This document shows positions 12,178 to 24,913 of a DNA stretch of 64,000 nucleotides, in pieces (position 1 is the first letter of the stretch; each line of letters opens with the position of its first letter). This DNA is from Hofstenia miamia. Its lineage: Eukaryota; Xenacoelomorpha; Acoela; Hofsteniidae. The notes under the pieces were generated by a model. It was not told the DNA's origin. It saw only the letters and a list, made by a program, of their open reading frames with translations, and made no database searches. The DNA lies in the NCBI GenBank assembly GCA_900660155.1, contig CABFPE010000720.1, positions 40,558-104,557 on the forward strand, given 5' to 3'. Position numbers and translations under genes: made by a program.

Positions 12178-12481
12178 AAATCTTATCGAGTAACAGCTTG
12201 TGAACTGCGACGCTTGGTGGCCTCAAGATTTAGTCCTTTATTCAATCATTTTAACGAATCACTCCGCGGGATTTCTGTTATTCGCTCACATCGCCTTACT
12301 AATCACTTCACTCAAGTTTACTGCAGTCGGCTGCGATCTGCCCTTGTGGCAGACTTTAACGAATCCTGCCTTTATGGATGGTTAAACATTCGTTTGCAAT
12401 TTATTGGTGTGGGAGTGCTCGTTTTGATTATCATTTACAGTGTTGTTCAGAAACATTTATTTGCAGACACCGTTAATTCAG
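12178..12481 (+). CDS. ABCC-type ABC transporter, exon c (TMD2)
   Basis: The exon follows tatttag and begins KSYRVTACELRRLVASRFSP. The LRRL..SRFSPLF..F.ESLRG..VIRSH pattern is the highly conserved second coupling stretch of ABCC TMD2 ('R...R.....RSP....F..S..G...IRA'). A later helix reads LQFIGVGVLVLIIIYSVV. The donor is TCAG|gtaatc at 12481/12482, phase 1. It pairs with the phase-1 acceptor at 13521 to restore an alanine codon. Confidence 0.88.
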
Positions 12482-13520
12482 GTAATCATAATTAGATTAC
12501 AGAGAACCTCTTGAATTTCATAAACGTATGGAAGTTTTAATTTGTTTTATGATTTAAATAAATTATTTTGCTTAAAGTTAAGCCTTTATCAAAGCTTCGT
12601 ATTTGCGCCTTAGTCATACCATCTTGATTTTTTGTCTTAGGTGAGAATTTTAAAGTATCTTGTTCATGTCGTTTTTCCTGCTTTTTGGATATTCATTTAA
12701 TATTTTTAACGATTATTTCATCTGAGCGTTTAATACTTGATCAAAGTTCTTTAGGCGATTGTTGATTCACATTTTTTTACCAAGTTTGACTGCATTATCC
12801 AGATTCATTTTTTCATCTATTCATAGAAAAATTCATTTTGAGATTATATAAACCAATATGCAGAAGTTCCTTTGCCAGTTTTTTCGTTTACAATTTTCAT
12901 GTTAATTTCTTTTAAAATCTTTTGTTATAATATTTTGTTTAACATTTCTTAAGAGCACCATACGAATGCGCATCATATAAGCCAGATTTGGAAAAAAGTA
13001 TCCATCAAACTTTATTCAGAAAATGTGTCCGGAGATTTGACAGGGAAGTAAAAGTGATTTCCGTTTGTGTTTTATGGCAAAAAACATGGCAATAAAGTCA
13101 TGCACTTTTTTAAAATAGTTTGTAAATTCGTAAATCTCTAACAGCCATAGCCGTTTTAAAGATTTGTTCAGAAACTTTAATTTTAGGCTGCATTTTTCCA
13201 GTAATTTTACTCGAATCTGCCTCTTAAAAATGAGATTTTTTGTTCCCTACACTTCTACGTAGCTCTTGTATTTTGAAAGAAAATTGTTTTAATGGAGCAG
13301 CAAACTTTGGTCTTACGCTAGTAAATTTTTCAAACAATTCTACTTACATATATGATTCACATTTTTGCCTTATCCATTCACTCATCGGGTAAAACAACTC
13401 TTCCAGAACTTTGCTATAAATATTTCTCATGTTTTCTTATGTGAATCAAGTTATATTTATATATGAATATTGACTTATGGCTCTTTGCAAATTATGTTGT
13501 TGTATATATGAAATTTTTAG
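12482..13520. other. Intron between exons c and d
   Basis: About 1.0 kb of AT-rich sequence. No coding stretch, RNA gene or repeat recognised. Confidence 0.6.
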
Positions 13521-13681
13521 CTTTGCTTGCTCTAACAATCACTTACTCCTTATTTCTGCGATCACTAATGGCACCTGTAATATCTTCTTTCTGCGAAATC
13601 GAAAAAGATATGATTTCTTTACAAAGGATCTTAGAATATATTCACGATGTTCCACAAGAAAACCTCTACAGAAAATCTTTA
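13521..13681 (+). CDS. ABCC-type ABC transporter, exon d (end of TMD2, linker)
   Basis: Acceptor aaatttttag|CT. It encodes LLALTITYSLFLRSLMAP, the last TMD2 helix, then EIEKDMISLQRILEYIHDVP. This is the invariant ABCC segment linking TMD2 to NBD2 ('E..M.SVERI.EY......E'). The likely donor is TTA|gtaact at 13681/13682, phase 0. The frame enters from exon c in phase 1 and passes to exon e in phase 0. Confidence 0.85.
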
Positions 13682-13828
13682 GTAACTTTTTCTTATTTAA
13701 TTAAATAGCAAATGAGATTTTTATATATTGAAACATGCGATTTTTGTTTGTAACTTATTTGTTTCATATTCAGCGACCCTCGAAATGCAAAATGATATAA
13801 AATCACAAGTTTGCAACAAACCAAATAA

Positions 13829-15032
13829 TTTATTGTTTTATGAAATAATTGTAGAATGTGATATTTTGAAAAACAAATTTGCTTTCTCTGGCCTAGGCCA
13901 TTCTATTGATTATTTTATTCTGTCTTCATGATCTCATTTCAGCTTCCCTACCTTCTAGCTAAGCTGATCAGTCCCAAAAGATTCCGATTCAGTCCCATTT
14001 TTTATTGTTTTATGAAATAATTGTAGAATGTGATATTTTGAAAAACAAATTTGCTTTCTCTGGCCTAGGCCATTCTATTGATTATTTTATTCTGTCTTCA
14101 TGATCTCATTTCAGCTTCCCTACCTTCTAGCTAAGCTGATCAGTCCCAAAAGATTCCGATTCAGTCCCATTTTTTATTGTTTTATGAAATAATTGTAGAA
14201 TGTGATATTTTGAAAAACAAATTTGCTTTCTCTGGCCTAGGCCATTCTATTGATTATTTTATTCTGTCTTCATGATCTCATTTCAGCTTCCCTACCTTCT
14301 AGCTAAGCTGATCAGTCCCAAAAGATTCCGATTCAGTCCCATTTTTTATTGTTTTATGAAATAATTGTAGAATGTGATATTTTGAAAAACAAATTTGCTT
14401 TCTCTGGCCTAGGCCATTCTATTGATTATTTTATTCTGTCTTCATGATCTCATTTCAGCTTCCCTACCTTCTAGCTAAGCTGATCAGTCCCAAAAGATTC
14501 CGATTCAGTCCCATTTTTTATTGTTTTATGAAATAATTGTAGAATGTGATATTTTGAAAAACAAATTTGCTTTCTCTGGCCTAGGCCATTCTATTGATTA
14601 TTTTATTCTGTCTTCATGATCTCATTTCAGCTTCCCTACCTTCTAGCTAAGCTGATCAGTCCCAAAAGATTCCGATTCAGTCCCATTTTTTATTGTTTTA
14701 TGAAATAATTGTAGAATGTGATATTTTGAAAAACAAATTTGCTTTCTCTGGCCTAGGCCATTCTATTGATTATTTTATTCTGTCTTCATGATCTCATTTC
14801 AGCTTCCCTACCTTCTAGCTAAGCTGATCAGTCCCAAAAGATTCCGATTCAGTCCCATTTTTTATTGTTTTATGAAATAATTGTAGAATGTGATATTTTG
14901 AAAAACAAATTTGCTTTCTCTGGCCTAGGCCATTCTATTGATTATTTTATTCTGTCTTCATGATCTCATTTCAGCTTCCCTACCTTCTAGCTAAGCTGAT
15001 CAGTCCCAAAAGATTCCGATTCAGTCCCATTT
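13829..15032. repeat. Tandem array, 172-bp unit, seven copies
   Basis: The unit begins TTTATTGTTTTATGAAATAA. The anchor gtagaatg recurs at 13851, 14023, 14195, 14367, 14539, 14711 and 14883, a constant 172-bp period. The copies appear identical. Each holds the 12-bp palindrome tggcctaggcca and ends in a run with repeated 'agtccc'. It fills most of the intron between exons d and e. No coding potential is consistent across the array. Confidence 0.95.
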
Positions 15033-15566
15033 TTTCATTAGTCCCAATTTCAAATTAAGCCCGTTTTGATGAAGGAATTTTGACGTTAGCAGTCCGTAGG
15101 CGTAGCCCTAAAAAATTTTTCGCAACAGCTATTCCTTTGTAACTTAGAACTTAGATAAAAGGCTATAAATGACACACACGGGTCACTTGGACAATTAACA
15201 AAACGAGTAAAAGTTATAGAAATAGAATCAGTAGTGGAAAGGGCGCTCGAAATAGTACAACAAAAGAAGAAAATGTTAATGAAAAGAAATCACAACAGTG
15301 GTTAGCATACAAATATTCGAGTGATCCTATAATAAATTTTTCCATTAATTTGACATTGTATTTGATTAAAAGTTTTAATATGTTTTACTGTCAAACTTTG
15401 TTTTTTTGAAAAAAAAATAGAAAACTATGCAAAAATTTTAAAATCGTTGTATGTAAAAAATGCAATAAAAACACCTACCCCTTGGTTGGTGCCAATTCGA
15501 TTTCGGAAGTGCTTCTAGCAGACAAAATAAGTTTTGGATTACGTTAATTTTCTATTCGTTTTTTAG
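15033..15566. other. Remainder of intron d-e
   Basis: AT-rich sequence after the array, ending in the pyrimidine tract and acceptor of exon e. No gene recognised. Confidence 0.6.
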
Positions 15567-15820
15567 ATGCCCGCTAGATGGCCTTCTTCTGGTCTAATAG
15601 AATTTCGGAATGTCAATATGCATTACGACAATAATAAAAACCTTGCAATTTCCTCTTTCTCTCTTACAATTCCCGGATCATCAAAGCTAGCCATTGTTGG
15701 CAGAACTGGCTCTGGAAAATCAACTTTGTTAGCCGTACTTTTTCGGTTAGAATGTATTGCGAATGGGGACGTTCTCATAGATAATGTTAGCATTTATTCT
15801 TTGCCATTACGTGAATACAG
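15567..15820 (+). CDS. ABCC-type ABC transporter, exon e (NBD2 Walker A)
   Basis: Acceptor cgttttttag|ATG, phase 0. It encodes ARWPSSGLIEFRNVNMHY, the standard entry to ABCC NBD2. The core strand LTIPGSSKLAIVGRTGSGKS includes the Walker A motif GRTGSGKST, followed by LFRLE and DVLIDNVSIYSLPLREYR. The donor is TACAG|gtaaca at 15820/15821, phase 2. The missing G of the final AGG codon is supplied by the exon at 57280. Key ATP-binding residues are intact. Confidence 0.93.
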
Positions 15821-15982
15821 GTAACATATATTTCAACTCGCTTATTAAATTTTAATTCCATTTTAGTAAATATTCTGCATATTTTATGTTAGCCCTTTGC
15901 AACATGTTTACTTTGCAACATAATCAAACTTTCTAATGATATTTTGTTCAAGTTTTTTGAATTTACTCTTAGAACGCTATAT

Positions 15983-16341
15983 AAGGTCAACGGGCCGATA
16001 TTTTTAAGCTCGGCTCGGCTTGTTTTGCTTTTGAGTATTTTCGACTCGGCTCGGCTCGCCAAATAGAACCGTTCAATGAGGCTCGTCTTAGCTCGATATT
16101 TTTTCAAAAATAGACTGCATTCTCAGAAATTTTTAAATAACTCTTCCTAATTATTTATTAAACATTTTAAAATATGATTATAAAAAAGGTATTTTGAATA
16201 AAAAAATAAGAAAAATCTGCATAACCAAATTAAAAAGCAGAACTATAAATTGGCTTTGCTTAATAAAGGCTCGTTTTGGGCTCGTTGTACATCAAATGCT
16301 CTGCTCAAGCTTGGCTCGGCTCGGCTCGGCTCGTTGACAAG
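15983..16341. mobile_element. Probable MITE with GCTCGG-repeat ends
   Basis: The left end reads AAGGTCAACGGGCCGA and is followed by AGCTCGGCTCGGCTT. The right end, reverse-complemented, reads ACTTGTCAACGAGCCGAGCC. The terminal parts are thus inverted repeats carrying short GGCTC tandem repeats. The interior is AT-rich and non-coding. No clear target duplication. Confidence 0.5.
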
Positions 16342-16934
16342 TCTGATTAGGTAGTTAGATTTTGTTATTGCCGAATTTTACATTTATTTGATTTTCACAT
16401 GACAGTTGACTGCTTTGTTGTTTTCTGCTTGTTGTTTAGATTTAAAGTTACATGTTAGATTTTCCATTTTAGTAGTTGCTAAAATAGGAATGCAGTGATT
16501 TATTAAACCGCGCCATGCGTGCTTATATTTAGCTTTGGTTAACCATGCCTTGTGGTACCCAAAATTTATTGAATAATATTTACCTGATGCTAATAATTTA
16601 TGAGAAGCATTTTTTTCTTATTAATTCTCAGTTTAGCTTATAGGTTGTATTTTTTCTGGGGATTTTGCAGACATTAAAATTATCATTTTTTAAAATTAAT
16701 TTACATATAATCTAGAAAAAATTTATTAAGCAATTTGGTGGGAACCATGATGCTTGTGAAATAAAAAACGTGTAAGGAAATAATCATATTCAAGATACAA
16801 CTACAAAGCAAATTTCTAGGAAATCAATCAAAGAACAGAAAAAACGAAGCAAATTCCAGATAATTAAAGAAAATAATAATTCTAAAAAGTAAATCTAATA
16901 ACAGAACTAAATACTGTCCTGTATTCAACTGTGA
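16342..16934. other. No gene seen
   Basis: AT-rich intronic sequence. Its last part may be the 5' leader of the retroelement that starts at about 16935. Confidence 0.4.
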
Positions 16935-19480
16935 ATGCCCTCAAGAAATAGATCAAATACATCGTTTGTACCAAATGAAAGGAAGCAAAGCAAATGTAGT
17001 TTATGTGAGTGTAAGTTTGGCCAAGCAATTAGGGTTTTGTGCCAAAAATGTTGTTACATTCACATTTCTTGTAGTGGATTGAAAAAGGAAGCCAGTAGTC
17101 TCCAAATTTTTACTGTCTTCTTTGCTCAGTTGACCATTGTTCTTCTCTCAATAATGGGCAACACATAGTGGGTTGACACAGTCGATTGCGGAACTTAGAA
17201 TAAGCCCCAATGTATCACACCAGTTAATCCCTCATCAGACTGGCTTAAAGTGTCCGATCAGTATTTGTAAAGAATCAATCGCCCCAACTATGATAATACA
17301 GCATCTTGAAAGACATATTCAAGGAATATTCATAGGCTTTACGAAAATCGGAAATATGTATGAGCTTGTGGGAGAACATTATCTGTCTCATAACAGAATA
17401 CACATGATAACAGCTGCACTGCCATTCATCTAACAGAGAAAGTTCTACTTGCCATGCAAGAAGTATTCAGGCTTAATAGGCCAACCTTGAAGCACGTTCC
17501 GGCAACAGCACGACAAATCTGGAGTCGTACACTCCAAGAAACGATCAATCAGGCAATCAATAACAAAACTATGGAGCACTACACCTATCTTGCAATGTTG
17601 CCGAAATGTGTTCTTCCCTCAGCAAAACAAGCAGGAAGACACAGCAATCGGGTAAATATCACAAACCTGTGCAACAGATGGTTAGCTGGACAACAACTGG
17701 AACTTTGGCAAGAGCCATGTAGAGCAGTTAAGAAATCACTAGGACCCAGAGAATTGTCAAATACGTCAAAATTCGAGATGGATCAAAAAGCTAGGCAAGC
17801 GCTGCTATTACCTTTGCTGAAGACGGCTTGTATAGAAAGGCATGTCGAGTTCTATGCTCTAAAGGCTTAGCTCACAAAAATGAACAAACCAAAGAACTCC
17901 TTCTCAAGGATCACCCAGTGCAGGCGATCGCAGACATCTCGCGCTCTAAGGTGCCAGGACTTCAACTCCCAAGTGATTTTAGAGTCCTTGAAATTTTACG
18001 ATTATTTTCCAAGGGCACAGCATGTTGTCCCTCTGGTTTTCGTGCAGAACATCTTTTGGAAGCAACAGAGGCTACTCTTCTAGTGTCCTTCACCACTACT
18101 CAGGGGTGCTTTTTTAATGTCCTCATTGCTGGTGATGTACCAGAAGAAGTTGCTATTTTCCCAGCAGGCGGAATCTTGGTTGCTCCCAGGAAGACAGAAC
18201 TTGACTCTCCCCTTGGCATCAGGCCAATAGCAGTGGGAAGAATATATAGAAGACTGGTTTGTAAATGCATCCCCACTTTAAGTTCGGAAAAGGTGGCAAG
18301 CATCCTAGCTCCCACTCAGCTTGGTGTTGCTTGCCCTGATGGCGTTGAGAAGATTGTTCTTAAAATGCGAAATATCATTGAGAACCACTGGTACGATGAT
18401 GATTTTATAATCTTGAAAGTGGATATGAAATATGCTTTCAACACTATTTCCAGACAAGCAGTTATAGATGAATGTGCCCGACACTCTCCAGAAATACTGG
18501 CATGGGTAATATGGTGCTACAAGTTTCAGCCCCTCCTTTGGCATGCTACTGCTGTTTTTTGCTCTGCTGCTGGAGTGCAATAAGCCGACCCATTAGGGCC
18601 CCGCATATTTGCCCTAGCTCTCCACCGTCTGGTAGTCAAGCTTAATAACACTGAAGACCTACTTCACAATAACTGGTACCTTGATGATGGTATTCTGTGT
18701 GGTTCAAATAAAGCAATTCATTCCTGTGCAAAAGATCGTTTCTGCTACATCATGGTCTTGCTCGGAGATTAACCTGAAAAAATGTGAATTATTAAGTCGA
18801 CAAGATCTTAGTGACTGAGCCTTATTTCCGGAGGTATGGGACTCAGATCAATTGATGCTCATGCCCCAGCTGCGTACATTGCTTCTCTTGTGTCCTCCAC
18901 TGACACTTCTAAGACACAAGTCTTTGCATTGGCAGTTCAAGTATACAATGGAAGAGTGTCTGAAGACGTAGCCCTCATACATTGCTCTCTTCCAAGCTTT
19001 TGCAAAAGTCAGAAGCTATTGAGAAAAAAGTTCAAACAGATTTCATGAATAATTTCTCCACCATCAGTGACTCTGCACATTGCCATCCTGTTTCTGCATC
19101 TAACACGTCAGATTGGCTATCAGCTGCTCCGTCTCCAGGCCAGGGAATGAGGTTGGAACCAGCAGAAGTTCAGGCTCTTGTGAAGCTACGCCTTGGTCTT
19201 CAATTTGGAAATGCAGGCTTGATGTGCCCACATTGTCCTGACAAGTGCTTAGACCCCTTTGGACATCATCATGCAGTAACCTGCAAACGTGGATCAGATG
19301 TAGTCAGTCGTCACAACATCATTTGGAATACTTTTCACGAATTATGCCAGAGAGCTGCACTGAACCCCATCCTGGAACAGGGAGATGGACTAGACAAGAA
19401 AGGCACATTAACAAGACCAGCAGATGTGCTTGTTCCTACATGGAGTCTTGGCATGTCCGCAGCAACAATAAATATCTAAA
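16935..19480 (+). mobile_element. Non-LTR retrotransposon with zinc fingers, RT and C-terminal nuclease-like region
   Basis: Broken plus-strand frames follow one order. At about 16995-17100 is a PHD-like cysteine cluster (CSLCECKFG...LCQKC...HISCSG). At about 17245 is a C2H2-like segment (KCPISICKES ... QHLERH). A linker region follows at 17454-17870. At 17830-18690 is a reverse transcriptase with PLGIRPIAVG, ILKVDMKYAFNTISRQ, a motif-B region (GVQ-stop-ADPLGPRIFALAL) and the catalytic box YLDD near 18677. A C-terminal region (18836-19479) has CPHCPDKCLDPFGHHHAVTC, RHN and TRPADVLVP. That order, with CCHC-like knuckle then RPAD, resembles R2-type elements with a PD-(D/E)XK nuclease. At least one stop (18581-18583) and several frameshifts make it inactive. 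Confidence 0.75.
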
Positions 19481-19959
19481 AATGACAATTGAATCTAATG
19501 TTAAAAAATTTATAAGTAAGATTTAATCATTGTAATTCAATTTTGCTTTTAGATCATGTACATGTATATTTATTTTGTAAATTGTAAATTTGATTAGTTT
19601 TAAATTTTTTCATTTGTAATGTTGATTTTGTAAACCAAGATTTATTGAATAGATGAATACTTAAGCAATCAATGTATTTAAGTTTTTTATTATCAAAAGA
19701 TGGTCATGGGCTCGTCAGAGCAGTCAAGCCTGTTTTGGCTTGAGGTGTTGATAAAAATTCGCGGAAATTTCAAATACTGACTGTTATACAATAGTGCAGG
19801 GAATGCTATATAATTTTTAAACAATGCTTTTAAAACCAAAATATATATTTTAAAGTATTACATTAGTATCATATACTCTACTAAAACTCAATTTCGGATT
19901 TTCAATTTCACTGCTTATATTTAACATCTCCACAATAAGCTCAGACATCTCAAAATCTT

Positions 19960-21850
19960 ATCTGTTCACCCATATAGCAAATCGTATCTTTTGGAGAGTA
20001 TCTCAACAGCGTCCAAAAGTTTATCAGATTCTATTGAGTTGGATAAAGCTACTTTCCTCTTTTCCTTTTCTTCCGCACGTTCCATCCTCTGCACACAAAT
20101 TGATCAAATCCCTTTCCAACAGCAAATCTCTTTCTTTGGCTGTGGAATTCAATGGTAAGCTTGCTCAATCTCCTCGTGACATATCAAATCTTTTTAATGA
20201 ATCTTTCTGTTCTGTATTCTCTCCCCTTAGCTCTTCTCCTGTAACTGACCATAGAACTCACTCTGCTCTAACTAAACCTTTCAGAAATCATTCTAAATTC
20301 CTTTACTCCACCTACAATCTTTAAAATTTTGTCCTCTATTAAGTCGCACTCCATTCCTAATGATCAATTATCGTCTGTTCTAATTACAATCATTGCATCT
20401 TCTTTAACTGATCCTTTGTTTCAGCTCTTCCAATTAATCATCTTATCTTCTACGTTTCCTAAAATTTGGAAAAAAGCTGTTTTTATTCCAATCTTTAAAT
20501 CTGGCAAGAATCTTCCGAGACTTTTTTGTTCTTCCTATTGTCTAATTTCCATCTATCCCGTCCTCCGTCCTTTGATTTCCAAATCTCAGTACGGTTTCAT
20601 GTCTCAGAAATCTCCTGTTTTCTATCTCTCTTTTCCGTTTCCTTGACTCAGCTTATTCTCATTTCGATAGAAATGATCTTGATTTCAAAAAGGCCTTTGA
20701 TAAAGTTCCTCATTCGCACTTAATTTCGAAGCTCTCGCTTCTTGGTTGTGATTCCTCCTTTGTGTCTCTCATCTCCAGTTATCTCACTAACAGATCTCAA
20801 ACTGTCCGAATTGATTCTATTTTTTCTGATGAACTTCCAGTCACGTCTGGTGTTCCTTAGGGTACAATTCTTGGTCCTCTTTTGTTCTTAATCTTCATCA
20901 ATGACTTTACGCCAACAATCACTGCTTCAACTCTAAATGCATGCTATATGCTGATGACACACGCATATTTTCTTCTGACCTCAAAAGTATTCAAAACAGC
21001 GGTCAATCTGCCCTTTTATGGTCAACTTCCAATGGTCTTCCTTTTAACACCTCTAAATCTGAAGGTCTCTTATTCTCTCCCTCCAAAAACCATTCTCCTG
21101 ATTTCTTTTTAAATGACGTCATTATTCCCTTCAAACTTTATGTTCGTGATCTTGGTATTTTGATTTCCACTGCAGCGTATTTCTCACAAAGTTAAAAAAT
21201 TCTCTTCTATCTTTTACTTTCGCAAATCCACTATGCCTCTACCAAATTAACAATCTTCAAGTCATATTGTCTTAGCGCATTTTGTTTTGGATCTCAGTGT
21301 TGGTTTCTAAACTCTTCTCTCTCAACTAAAATTGATCGTCTTTTAACCAGGCACTTCGCTGGATCCACTCTTCTAATAAACCTTTCCTTCATCTCCTTTT
21401 AAAAGCCAGAATGTTGCCTATCCCACTGTATCCCAAATTCCTTGACCTGATCTTTCTCAATAAACTGCTACTCGGCTTTTATGATTTAGATGTATTTGAT
21501 TTCCTAAAATTCACTCCCGCTATCAGTGGCTCACGATCCTCCTCTAAAGTTCTATTCTTTTACCTCGCATTCACAAACCTACCTGCACCAAAAACTATTT
21601 CTATCGTGTAATTCCACCAGGTAATTTCATAATTTCTAATCTTGAAATCGATTTGTGGTCGCCTGCTCGTCTTTTCAAACCACGCATCCTCCTGTTTATT
21701 CTGTCTGCTATCTCTGAATTCGACTTTTTATCTAAATGCAACTCATTTCCTTTCTGCAATTGCTCCTCTTGTCATCTTCGCATTTAATTTTCACTGTTTT
21801 TCTCTTGAAATTTTTTTGTTCGTTTGTAAATGTTATTTTATTTTTGTAAA
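19960..21850 (+). mobile_element. LINE (jockey/CR1-like) reverse-transcriptase remnant
   Basis: Recognisable pieces in order are FNESFCSVF, the pre-RT motif (about 20196), then PKIWKKAVFIPIFKSGKNLP (20458-20517). Next is a damaged SGVPQGTILGPLLF-like stretch (about 20846-20890) and LYADDTRIFSSDL (20944). Later come LLFSPSKNHSP and the thumb motif VRDLGILIS (about 21145). C-terminal sequence fragments extend to about 21850. Many stops and frameshifts. It is on the same strand as the host gene, within the 41-kb intron. Confidence 0.7.
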
Positions 21851-21972
21851 ATAAAGAATTCTTTGGTAAGGATCGTAAAAATGACTGAAATAGCATTATT
21901 TTAATTCTACATCTTTAGTTTTATCTACAGAAATTGCATAGCAATTAAAATTTCGATGATTAACCAAATATC

Positions 21973-21974
<2 letters not shown>

Positions 21975-22018
<44 letters not shown>
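21975..22018. repeat. (TA)n microsatellite
   Basis: An uninterrupted TA dinucleotide run of about 44 bases. Confidence 0.9.
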
Positions 22019-22023
<5 letters not shown>

Positions 22024-23913
22024 GAAACTTAATAAATTTGGCGAATGATAAGTGAGAATAATTGTTAGGATAAATTTGTACATACACATGATTTTTGTAG
22101 AGAGGAGATCTCCACGGGAATTTTCATGGGTGGGGTAGGCTGGGAATCCAAATTCTGCGCTGCGGACAAGCCTGACTCCACATGATCCTAGTGTTGGATT
22201 TGGGATTGTCCTCTTCTTTTGATGTTTTATTTTTGCTTGTGTTTAGGGATAGGCTTTCAACCCTGGAGGGTAGTCGGGAACAGGGGTGCGTTTGTCGCTA
22301 ACTATAGTTTGTTTGTAAAGGATTCTTAGTATTTTTTTTCTGAATTTAAAATAGAATCTCCAAAAAAGGTATGTGAATTCATTTCAAATAAGAAGTTAGT
22401 GTATTTTGCTTTCAAGTATTGCAACGATTATTCTCTTAATAGAAATTCAGAAAATATTCCTAAAATAATTTTAAAGTTATGCAATGTGTCGCGGCGGATG
22501 AAAGAAATCTGTATTCGTGTTAAGTTTCAATGAAATTTGCCATTTTTGAAATTCTATTAGAAAATTACGCCGAATGGTTGATGATTTTTGAGGAAAAGTC
22601 TTCGGAGATTATCTTATATTTGGATATCAAGATTAGTCCCGATATTTTATTGAGTCAAAAATGTCTATTATTTGAGTAATAAATTTATGTTTTACAATGC
22701 ATGGCTATTTTTTGAGGACCTGCTCAGTTAAAAATATAGAAAAAAAAACTGTCAACCTAAACACTTACAATAAGAGCAAACTCCGAAAAGGACATTTTGA
22801 ATGCGGGGCCGTTCTGTGCCAGTTGTATATTCGAAACATATCTAAGAATTTGATTATCGGCCTTTTCTTAAGAATCGGTAGAAGTTTTTTCCAATAGTCT
22901 GATAGAGTTCCTCTACACTATATTTTCAACCCCTATAGAATTGCTATATTCTCCTCAAGATTAAATTAATCCTCCATCTCACTAATTGCATTGCTAATCT
23001 CATGTCATTAATTCTTACACAAGTGATTGTATAGGTAATAAACTAAAGGCATCATCCAATTAGAATCTAATTGCACAGCGCCCTATTACTTGTATAAGGC
23101 TACGATTAGAATATGTTATTGGTCACGCGTGATCTGTCACATTTTGGTAGAATTGCACGTCTAGCCATAGCCACCAATTACTTGAGTTTAATCGTGGCCT
23201 AAGGCACAGTTCAATGGAAATTAGTGAATTCAAGTCATTGACTTTCACTTGAACGATCTGCTCAAAATTGTGTTATTGATTGTAAAAAAAAATTAATGAA
23301 AAAAGTCCGGGTTATAGTTTAGCCCGTTACCGCGGGCGCGCCAAACTGATTAAAGTCAAAATGAATTTTTTTTCGGTCAAAAAATATTTGCAAGACTTTA
23401 TTAGATGTGAAAATATTAATTTTGCGGATAGTTAGCATGGTTGTAAAGCCAAAAATGTAAAAAAATATTGTGTAGGCTCAAAACTCTCGTCTTTAGGTCA
23501 AAACTGTGAAAATCAACTATTAATCAAAGGGTGTCTAAATGAAGTCTTTAATTAAATTATTAAGTTTCTATATTTTTGCAAAAATTCTTATCAAAATTTG
23601 ATTTCAAATATAAGTAAATGTTATAATGTTAATATTAAATGAAGTATTTACCGTTCAGAAAAGTATTAACAAAAAGGCCTTCTTTTTCTTTTAAAGCTAA
23701 ACATTATAATTTGTTACATGTAAGCACAGAGATGCAAGTCAGTCGGTATTGACCCCCAGACCCGACCGGATCTGGTCACCATTTATTTCACGTCCACGCT
23801 CAAAACCTGTCTCTTGTATCTCTGGTCTGGTCATACCAATCAGCGAATTTAGTCTGGAATTTTCTCAAATCTCAAGTTGCGAAAGCCAATGGCGGTCTCA
23901 AGGGGGGGTAGGG
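22019..23913. other. No gene seen before second scaffold gap
   Basis: Mostly AT-rich intron. A slightly more GC-rich patch at 22083-22320 may be a repeat tail but matches nothing else in the window. The last bases before the gap contain ccaatggcggtctcaaggggggg, reminiscent of MITE ends with a G-run, but the other end would be in the gap. Confidence 0.4.
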
Positions 23914-24913
23914 NNNNNNNNNNNNNNNNNNNNNNNNNNNNNNNNNNNNNNNNNNNNNNNNNNNNNNNNNNNNNNNNNNNNNNNNNNNNNNNNNNNNNNN
24001 NNNNNNNNNNNNNNNNNNNNNNNNNNNNNNNNNNNNNNNNNNNNNNNNNNNNNNNNNNNNNNNNNNNNNNNNNNNNNNNNNNNNNNNNNNNNNNNNNNNN
24101 NNNNNNNNNNNNNNNNNNNNNNNNNNNNNNNNNNNNNNNNNNNNNNNNNNNNNNNNNNNNNNNNNNNNNNNNNNNNNNNNNNNNNNNNNNNNNNNNNNNN
24201 NNNNNNNNNNNNNNNNNNNNNNNNNNNNNNNNNNNNNNNNNNNNNNNNNNNNNNNNNNNNNNNNNNNNNNNNNNNNNNNNNNNNNNNNNNNNNNNNNNNN
24301 NNNNNNNNNNNNNNNNNNNNNNNNNNNNNNNNNNNNNNNNNNNNNNNNNNNNNNNNNNNNNNNNNNNNNNNNNNNNNNNNNNNNNNNNNNNNNNNNNNNN
24401 NNNNNNNNNNNNNNNNNNNNNNNNNNNNNNNNNNNNNNNNNNNNNNNNNNNNNNNNNNNNNNNNNNNNNNNNNNNNNNNNNNNNNNNNNNNNNNNNNNNN
24501 NNNNNNNNNNNNNNNNNNNNNNNNNNNNNNNNNNNNNNNNNNNNNNNNNNNNNNNNNNNNNNNNNNNNNNNNNNNNNNNNNNNNNNNNNNNNNNNNNNNN
24601 NNNNNNNNNNNNNNNNNNNNNNNNNNNNNNNNNNNNNNNNNNNNNNNNNNNNNNNNNNNNNNNNNNNNNNNNNNNNNNNNNNNNNNNNNNNNNNNNNNNN
24701 NNNNNNNNNNNNNNNNNNNNNNNNNNNNNNNNNNNNNNNNNNNNNNNNNNNNNNNNNNNNNNNNNNNNNNNNNNNNNNNNNNNNNNNNNNNNNNNNNNNN
24801 NNNNNNNNNNNNNNNNNNNNNNNNNNNNNNNNNNNNNNNNNNNNNNNNNNNNNNNNNNNNNNNNNNNNNNNNNNNNNNNNNNNNNNNNNNNNNNNNNNNN
24901 NNNNNNNNNNNNN
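23914..24913. other. Scaffold gap of 1000 N
   Basis: Placeholder of exactly 1000 unknown bases. The 5' end, possibly the 5' LTR, of the following Ty3/gypsy element may lie here. Confidence 0.99.

Noticed and set aside
17880-18580. Several other frames on both strands over the retroelement RT
   Set aside because: Shadows of the real RT frame, which carries the recognised motifs.
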